From assembly GCA_963693305.1 (NCBI GenBank), contig OY855914.1:8745403-8809402 (forward strand): a stretch of DNA of 64,000 nt. The letters are read 5' to 3'. The number at the start of each line of letters is the position of its first letter. The first letter of the stretch is position 1. Made by a program: the position numbers and the translations under genes. Source of the DNA: Meandrina meandrites (taxonomy: Eukaryota > Cnidaria > Anthozoa > Scleractinia > Meandrinidae). Positions 56,601 through 64,000 of the stretch are shown piece after piece. A model generated the notes under the pieces. That model saw nothing but the letters and a program-made list of their open reading frames with translations, was not told the DNA's origin and searched no databases.

Positions 56601-59600
56601 ACAGAGTTTGGCATTTATGATGCAATAGGTCCCAATAGGCAAATTACTCAACTATTTTCCCGTAGCTTACAAGTGGTTATTTACACATCTGTTGGTAAAT
56701 CATTTTATGGCAAAAGTAACTAGGTAATCAAACTAGCCAAGATTCACAACTTTCAACTGGAGATTAAAAATTTAACTTGTGAGAGATCTAGCATGCTAGG
56801 TAACATGCACCTGTAAGTAATCTAATAATAGTGTAATAGAATATTGGCCTCTTTTTGTAAACTAGATTTTGTTACATTTATATCTATAATTACAGATCAT
56901 GTACCTCACTTGTTCTCTTCAAGAACCATTTCTCAAGTCCATGGACAGTGTGTACTTTGTCAGAGACCTTCCTCCTACAGATCAGGGGTTGATCTTGTTT
57001 TATTTCAAGAAGGTGGAAGCACTCCTCATCAACACATGAGACTTTTCCATGGTTAGAACATGCCTGGCCACCCTGGTCTGTCCCTTGATGACAGTACGGG
57101 CATACTACACACCACTCATACTGCAGTCCAGAAAGGCATGGCAGCTCTTCTGACAGTGTTTGCAAAGTTCCTTCCACAAACCCACACACAAGTGTAGCTA
57201 GTTCTTCTGAGGCCTCACCTGAAACCTGTTGGCTTTGTTTTCTTTGCCTAAGGAGGATCTTCACAAAACTCGTCTTGCAAATCAGAATGAAATCATGGAT
57301 TTGTTTCCCGATAACAAACCATGCTCCATTTTGGTACAGCTTGGGTTCCCATGGGGGCCAAGACTTACGTGTACAACACCATCGAATGGATCGTGACACA
57401 AGCTGTGAGAACAGACCATGAGGGACAAAGCCATGCACAAAGTGAAGATACAAAGGACAAGGATCAGTGTGCGATGGTTCCATTTTACAAAGCTCTTCAG
57501 GTGATGACTTGAGTTGAGCTGGCACAAAGTACTTTTCTTCAGTTGGGGAGGCTGAGTATTTGGCAATCAAACCAAACTGCTGCATCATGTCCAAGATGTC
57601 ATCTTTGATAACGCCTTGTTGAATGAACTTGGAAAAGACATGATCAACATGTTCCATGCTGAGGGTGCCATCTCTTTCTAGTTCCTGCCAGTACTTGGAA
57701 TGTACAGGATCCTGAAAATTAGTCAGGAGAACAATGACAATTGTATACAATCTCAATGAAGCTTCATGAGGATATACATACTTTAACTTTATTGAAAACC
57801 ATTATTGCACGCTGCAAAGTAGCTCCCTCAAATTAAATAGAGAAAGGTTTTTATACCCATATTAACCTGCGAGCAGGTCAGCTTTTGGGTCATGCATGAG
57901 CTTTGACGTGTGACAATAAGAGCAGGAAGCTGACCAATTCATTTTTGCAGCTTCCTTGCTCATGTGTGTGACCCAAAGGTGAGCACAGGCTATGTTCATG
58001 TATATATCCATTAAATCGCAGATTCTGCTACATGCTCTCATTTTAAACACATAAGAGAAGGTCCATTGGGCAATTCCAGAAAATATCCGTACAGTACGAG
58101 ACGGCTTTTTGGAATTCCGAAGGAAAGGGGGGGTTCTTTGAACTGGATTTCCGAAGGCATGGAGAGGTACTTACGATTGGAATTCCGAAGGCATCGGGGG
58201 GGGGGGGGGGGGGGGGGGTTCAGATCTGGGATTTCCAGAGGGTACAGACAAGTGATTTTGTGGGCTTTCCTTTTCCTATTCAGGGAACAAGCTTGAATGA
58301 ATGTTGTTAATACTCCTATGCACATTTCTGGAATAAAGAGTTGACATTTCCCGATAATAAAAGCCATAAATCTGTTTGGAGAAAAACATCCCTTCGAACT
58401 TCGTAGCTTAGTAACCTGGCAAACATGTAGTTATCAATGACCAGTCCTCATTTCAGGCTGGTGTGTTTCCAAGTCGCTGAAAACCGCTAAAGTAACGCCA
58501 CTACACAAGGGTGGAGACCTTGATGATGTATCCAATTTTCGTCCAATCTCGGTTCTACCTGTGTTATCCAAGGTAATTGAACGGCACATCCATGATGCTC
58601 CGTATAACTACCTGACAGATAATAATTTGATCTATCCTCGCCAATCTGGTTTTCGGAAACGCCATAGTACCGAGACTGCCCTGATACGGATTATTGACGA
58701 ACTGTTGTTTAACCTAGATGAGAATAAAGTTTGTGGTTTAGTCCTTGTTGACTATTGTAAAGCATTTGACATGGTTGATCACGCCATTCTCCTCGACAAG
58801 CTGAATGCTTATGGTGTTGATGGGTCGTCGCTAGCATGGTTCAAGTCTTATCTATCCGATCGGCATCAACTGGTGTCACTGGCAGGGACAATGTCTGACA
58901 TGACAACTGTGAGGCACGGAGTCCCCCAAGGCAGCATATTAGGCCCTTTGTTGTTTATTGTCTTCATAAACGACTTGCCCTTGCATGTTAGTTCATCCGA
59001 TATTGATTTGTATGCGGACGATACGACAATTACTTCGTATGCAGATTTTCGAATGATGTCAAAGCTGCTGGACTCACTAAATATGGCTGTGTCTGAGGTG
59101 GTAAGCCGGGCGTCAGCAAACAAGTTACCGCTTAATGAAAAGAAAACTAAAGTTTTGGTTGTCACGGGAAAGCGTCTCTCGAGCAAGATCAACTATGCAC
59201 CAGAAGTCTCTATCGGGAGCACTAAGCTAACCAATGTCTGTAGTGCTAAATTATTAGGGCTAGAAATTGATCAGGACTTATCTTTTTCGTGGCATGTAGA
59301 TAGTGTATGCAAAAAACTTTCTCAACGTATTGGTATCCTAAAGAAGATCAGGAGTATGCTTCCTCACAAGCAAAGAATATTGTACTATAATAGTATGATA
59401 AAGCCTGTATTTGATTACGTCAATGTCATTTGGGCAACATGTAACAAGGATAATCTTGGCAGGGTACTGAAGCTACAAAAGAGAGCTGCGAGAATAATTC
59501 TGAACGCCGACAGAATGGCCCCTTCTGTTCCACTATTTAACTGTCTCAAATGGCTTCCGTTTTATGAAGATGCAAAAGTGACAAGATGTGCAATTGCATA

Positions 59601-62600
59601 CAAAAGGGTTCTAGGTTTCTTGCCTTCATATCTTCAAGAAAGTCTAAGGTTAAATAGTAGTATGCATGGTAGGCACACGAGATATTCGAACTACAATTTA
59701 CTTTGCCCTTCTTTTAAAAGACAAACCGAAGGAGGAAGAACCTTTGCAGTTCTAACTTGCCAAGCATGGAACAGCCTGCCACTTGAGCTAAGGAAAAAAC
59801 CTTCACTTAACAGTTTTCGAAATAGTTTTTCCAGTTCAATTTTAAGAAAACAGCATTTTATTGACCATTTTTAATTTAAGATTATCGTTTTTCAAATAGT
59901 TTTTAATTAGTTTTGTGATTAATAATTTCGTTTCTTATATATTATTGTATATCTTTTTAACAATTGTAAATAGGAGGGCCACAGGTTTATTAGCTTTATA
60001 GCTATTAAGTGCTACCCTCGAAAAATAAAGACGTTACCTTACCTTACGTTACCACCGATTTCATAGCTTGGTTGCCAAGGTTGCAATAACTTTGTTTTTC
60101 GAGTTGTTTCCAAAGGTTTCGAGAAGATTCTGGTGTTTCCTTGTCTTCTAAAGCCGCTTTCCAGTTCCCACAATTCAAAAGGTTCGTTTGCAATAAGTAT
60201 CTTTATTTTTTTAAGCCTATTGCTTAAGTTATGGACAAAATGCGCTCGTATACATGTGTTGCTAAACCGCTCGCGTACGCTCTCGTAAGCTTGTAATTCT
60301 ACTGGTCCTCCAGTGTAGCAGCTGCTATTGTTTTGGGGGCTAGGGGCATTGTTCTTGTTGGTTGTTCTATTGTTCTCTCAGCCACTCATGTGAGACCTTA
60401 CGAGAGCTGCATGGCGACCCGCGTACGCGTGGTAATACACCACCTGAATAAACATCACGTTGAAACTTGCCGTGTCTTTTCAATGTTAACAATGTTAAAA
60501 AGTCAATGATTAGTTTAAAGTCAGTCTTTAGTTTCTTGTTTATATTGTAAGTTCCAGTACAAACTGTGATCATTAGAAGATTTTGTTGCGTGAAACTAGC
60601 CACAGAAAGAAAATTTCGTTGAAAAATCTGTGAGCCTTTTTACTGAAAAACTACTTTAGGTCTTATCGAATTCAAAAGGTAAATCCTTAGGGCTTGACAA
60701 AAAAAGGAAATTCCGAACAGAAGGGGGGATTAATGATGTTGGAATTCAGAGGGCATGGGGGGGGGGGGGTAATGCATTTTGGAATTTCTGAAGGCAAGGG
60801 GGGTTAAAATATGGAAGCCGTCCGTCGTTGCATGTGTACAGATATTTTCTGGAATTGCCCATTGTGTAATGGAGGTTACTGAATGGTTCTGGCAAGTCTC
60901 TGAGCATATACATCTAATTATTTCAAGGTACTGACACAATTTAAAAAATATCTGTTTGAATATCTGGCAGGAAATTTTGGTTTTGTGATGTTGAAATAAA
61001 CAAAATAAGAAATTAAAGTGTTATGTTTAAGAATTGATGTTTTTTAATCCAAACATTGAAAAAATGCTAAATAACTTCTGATAAATACAGCAAGAAGCCG
61101 AAAAGTGTGACCATGTTTGTACATATTCTTCACATTCTTTTGTGCAATCATCATCCAATCAGAAGCCGAGGGCAGCTTTATTGGATTAAATCTGCATGAA
61201 AAAATGTGAATAAATAAAAAGTGGTCAAACTTCTGGGCTCCTTGCTGTAAAATAAATTCATTACACTGTGATGCATGCAGAAGTGATGACATTTCACAAG
61301 TTAAGGGGTCTTAAATAATTTTCAGGAAATTTGTCAAAAAATTAACAAAAAGAAAAGTAGCTGACAACTTCTGTGTTTGTAGCATGACATCTGATATATG
61401 ATATACTATACCCAGTTGGGGGGGGGGGGGGGGGGGGGTGCTAGGGATTTCAAGTGACGGGGATGATCGAATGGGAACAAAAATCAAGACCCAGAAAAAT
61501 CCCTAGGGCTTCCAACAAAGCCCAAAAAAATTTCTGGACCAAACATAGCCCCCCAAAAAAATCCTATGTTGAATTTCTGACCCTTAAAAACATTAAAAAT
61601 ATAATGTTTGTGTTTGTTTATTCATCTGAATAATCTTTACTTCATCTGGTCTAACAACACTAGAGACACCCAAGAACACATAGCCTAGGTCAGTAATACC
61701 CCCAAAAAATCCCTACTTAAATCAAGCCACCCAAAAAAAATACTTGCCACATTTTCCTACCCAAAAAAAATCCCGGAACTGAAAATTTCAAACCCAAAAA
61801 TATCCTTCGATCATCCCTGTCACTTGAAATCCGAATACCCTTCCTGGGATATTATAAAAGGTCAAATGCTGTCTTGAAATTGTGTAGACCGGCCCATTTC
61901 TGTTTACCAAATCTAATAGAACTCATCAAATAATTTGTCTCTCATTTATACTTTGAATTAGTCCTTTCTAACTGCCTGGGAGTATTTTGCTTTAAGTTCT
62001 ATGCAGCAATTTCTTTCTTTTCTACTGACATTTATTCCTGTAGTTAGTTTACAGTCCTATCATGTCATCACTTAAAAATTGGACAAATATTTGATTTCCA
62101 CATTTGGTGGTATATAATCTGATGGACATGTCATGCACAGACACCTTCATCACTGTGGCCTTTTGCAGCAAAAATGGATTGTACCCAGGCTTTTTGCTTG
62201 GATTTGAAAATTTGATGTCCACCAAGCCAAAGGCCCCATCCCACCAGGGGGGTCTGAGGCCATGCAATTGTCAGTGAGTAAACGATCATTGATTGGATTT
62301 GAACATTAACATGTGTCTTTTTGTTGCCAACAACTTAAAATGGATTGTACTTGCTTTTGCCCATACTAAATATAAAGGCATCACTTGCGTTAAACCTCCT
62401 CCATGCATATGCTTGTCTGTTATTCCAACAACCACATCTTGCAACAATAATCTTAAGTTGCTACAAAATAATTTAAGTAAACATTTGGTATCCTTAGCTT
62501 TGTTGTAAGAGACACTGATCTTAAAATATGAAATATATTTTTCCTACCATTTTATCAAAGCGTGGAATGGTTATCAGCTGCTTCAATAGGTCGATCAGCC

Positions 62601-64000
62601 ACTGAGCCTTAAGAACAACTGTTTTGCGGTGCTTGATAATCATACCAAGGTCATGGTAGAAACTGATCATGGCGGCAAACTCATCTGCACCTTTCAGGAA
62701 GCACTCTTTCTTGGCATAGTGTTTGAGTTGTTTCAGACTTCTGTAGAAAATGTGTTGAGCTACCAAAGCTTCAATCACTTTTTCAAACAGAAACCATCTA
62801 GAGAACAATCAGAGAAAATAGATTGCATCACATGGCCCATTACTTCATGGTTGTTAGTCAAAACAGCTCAAGCATTCTTATCAAGGGTGTCATTAATGAA
62901 TTTACTAATCATAATTTGATTTAATCGTTTTAACGAAGATATAAGAGCAGGCAAGAAATAATCTTCAAGAAGACATGTGTTTGTGAACACAGTTTAACAT
63001 CTGAATTCACACATCTTCCTAGGCACATCGCGATCACTGGGACAGACACATGCAAGCTTTTCAACTCAAAATCAAGGAGGGCTTACACATTGGATGGGAA
63101 AAACCTTATTCATTCAATAAACAAGTTAATCACTTTAATCTATCACTTTCAATTTAATCTTCCTTGTTTATTTTCACATTCTTCAATCCTTTTGTGTTTT
63201 CAAACCATTGTCATTTGTACACTGTATTTCAGTTATTCATATCCATGTTGTCATTCAGTAATTAATATTCTATTTTTTGTATTTATATTTCACCAACTAG
63301 TGGTCTACTGTTGTTCCCAACTGAAGATGGATGCAGGACAGGACATTTAAATCTGTGTGTTTCTTCTTGAAGATTTCGTTTTTTGCTTTAATATTCCATT
63401 CTTGAATTGAGTAATTCAACGCCAAAAGAGCGAAAACCCAAACATTATGAAATCAACATTCTAGTTATAAAACAAGTTGCCATTATAGAAAATATATAGA
63501 AAAATATTAAACAAAGGATGAAATCGAATTTCCATAAATAAATTCATTTATTTGGCCTTGATAGAATGCTTAACCTGTTTTGACAGTAAAATCATGTCAA
63601 TAAATAAAATTGGAGTCATTTTCTCTAAAGCTATCCAAAAACCCAACACTGCTTAAAAAAAGGCACAACATGTGAAATCCTGCCAGCCAATTGCAGCCTA
63701 CTGTACATGTGTAGTTTATTTTTATAAAATATGTAGCACTGTTAAATTTAATAGTTATTTAGTTTACATGAAAACTAAAAGTGCAAAAGAAAATTGCAAA
63801 GATAATGAAAACTGTGGAATATCACCAAATATTTCCAGTTTTAGCTGTGTCATGAATGTGATGTGTTAACTAATGTATGCACAAAAACATATTTGAAGGG
63901 GCATTTTATTAATACTACATTATAATGTTTACCGGATTGGTATTTTCTCCCCCATGTATGGTCCCTGTCTTGACACCTCCATGATTCTGTCTCGCAGTTC
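53699..64000 (-). CDS. ROCO-type protein with GT4 glycosyltransferase and OTU domains (partial, six exons)
   Basis: Exons on the minus strand: 64000-63933, 62797-62548, 57711-56905, 56572-55339, 54748-54683 and 53955-53699. All have GT-AG borders and the phases match at every join, for example IPI-R-WFLFEK across the first intron. Exons 1-3 encode a COR region (PYMGEKIPIRW, FLKGADEFAAMISFYHDLG, VVLKAQWLIDLL) and end with a Cys-rich stretch (CVVCPYC, CSNHG, CVDEEC). Exon 4 is a whole GT4 fold. It has the N-terminal SSSMGGLST loop, then GRGDPE, LIFVGAPDG, and EGFGLTALE, the EX7E motif that contacts the nucleotide-sugar donor. Exon 6 starts an OTU-like protease (QGSGNCMFYALSEQL), with the catalytic Cys present but Ser where the usual Asp precedes GNC. 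The Roc GTPase would lie beyond the right edge. The OTU His and the stop codon were not found. The role is inferred to be cytosolic signalling or immunity. Confidence 0.85.
54930..55075. repeat. Dispersed repeat, copy 1 (second copy 60285-60430)
   Basis: About 140 bp is shared with 60285-60430 in the same orientation. Landmarks are CTGGTCCTC, GTAGCAG, AGGCATT and CATGTGAGACCTT. It lies in an intron of the ROCO gene. Confidence 0.65.
58420..60052 (+). mobile_element. 5'-truncated CR1/L2-like LINE, reverse-transcriptase part
   Basis: The open frame 58561-59874, whose reading extends upstream to about 58480, encodes the C-terminal two thirds of a non-LTR retrotransposon reverse transcriptase. 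Motifs in order are NFRPISVLP, QSGFRKRHSTETAL, DYCKAFDMVDH, VRHGVPQGSILGPLLF and the catalytic YADD. The usual LINE tail WNSLP follows near the end. At about 58480 the reading switches frame: GVFPSR continues as KTAKVTPLHKGG only one base off, consistent with one lost G in a Trp codon. The endonuclease is absent. The 3' end has AATAAA and TTACCTTACCTTACGTTACC, a microsatellite tail common in CR1/L2-type LINEs. It is probably dead. The closest clade is inferred from motifs only. Confidence 0.85.
60285..60430. repeat. Dispersed repeat, copy 2 (first copy 54930-55075)
   Basis: Carries the same landmarks (CTGGTCCTC, GTAGCAGCTGCTA, GGCATTG, CATGTGAGACCTT). It is inside the TIR element. Confidence 0.6.
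61415..61850. mobile_element. MITE, ends near GATTTCAAGTGACGGGGATG
   Basis: GGATTTCAAGTGACGGGGAT near 61445 is mirrored by CATCCCTGTCACTTGAAATCC near 61825. A G tract lies at about 61418-61438. The interior has several CCCAAAAAAATCC copies. No target duplication was resolved. Confidence 0.65.
62858..62925. repeat. Short repeat shared with 42787-42842
   Basis: AGTCAAAACAGCTCAAGC then TATCAAGGGTG and ATTAATGAATT occur in the same order at both places. The 42.8-kb copy lies inside the foldback transposon interior. Confidence 0.65.
62926..63930. other. Intron between first two visible ROCO-gene exons
   Basis: Runs from donor CCG|GTAAAC to acceptor TTGTTCTCTAG on the minus strand. No other feature was identified. 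Confidence 0.5.

Larger units (their letters stand above)
58064..60864. mobile_element. TIR/foldback element containing a LINE, in a ROCO-gene intron
   Basis: CATTGGGCAATTCCAGAAAA at 58064 is mirrored at 60841-60864 with one mismatch. Both sides then carry repeated TTGGAATTCCGAAGG-like motifs and G tracts. The interior includes the reverse-transcriptase fragment, so the LINE probably inserted later. Confidence 0.65.

Overview
This is a 64-kb piece of an animal nuclear genome, most likely from an anthozoan cnidarian, probably a stony coral. The grounds are spliced genes with GT-AG introns, low gene density, an AT-rich background, very many short transposon relatives, a tRNA-derived SINE, a hammerhead-ribozyme retroelement, and ROCO and leucine-rich-repeat genes of the kind abundant in corals. 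There are no operons, prokaryotic genes, CRISPR arrays or rRNA genes.

Layout. 1-4.9 kb is stacked transposons: two TTAA-flanked copies in opposite orientation, a long foldback element and a G-tract element. 6.9-9.4 kb (minus) holds a three-exon leucine-rich-repeat gene. 9.9-10.25 kb is a small retroelement with a hammerhead ribozyme and a 12-bp target duplication. 12.5-14.3 kb (plus) is a decayed M14 carboxypeptidase with a tandemly triplicated exon boundary. 17.4-26.1 kb is a 27-bp minisatellite of roughly 220 copies, broken by two DNA transposons, one of which contains a third. That array sits inside a possible small spliced transcription unit on the plus strand (about 16.5-35.1 kb). 28-41 kb has short foldback elements, tandem repeats, a SINE converted into a perfect 102-bp inverted repeat, and a frameshifted THAP-domain pseudogene (minus). 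41.3-44.9 kb is a 3.1-kb foldback transposon with an 8-bp target duplication, inserted in an older G-tract element. 45.4-47.8 kb holds a weakly supported small minus-strand gene. 50.3-50.7 kb holds a decayed coding fragment.

The most notable locus runs on the minus strand from the right edge (64.0 kb) to at least 53.7 kb. Six exons join in consistent reading phase and encode, in order, the COR region of a ROCO protein, a cysteine-rich segment, a complete GT4-type glycosyltransferase, a short linker and the start of an OTU-like cysteine-protease domain. The Roc GTPase would lie beyond the window. This combination suggests a modular signalling or immune-type protein. One of its introns carries a 5'-truncated LINE nested in an inverted-repeat element.

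All calls come from reading the sequence. Exon joins rest on splice signals and phase only. No database search, folding program or transcript data was used.
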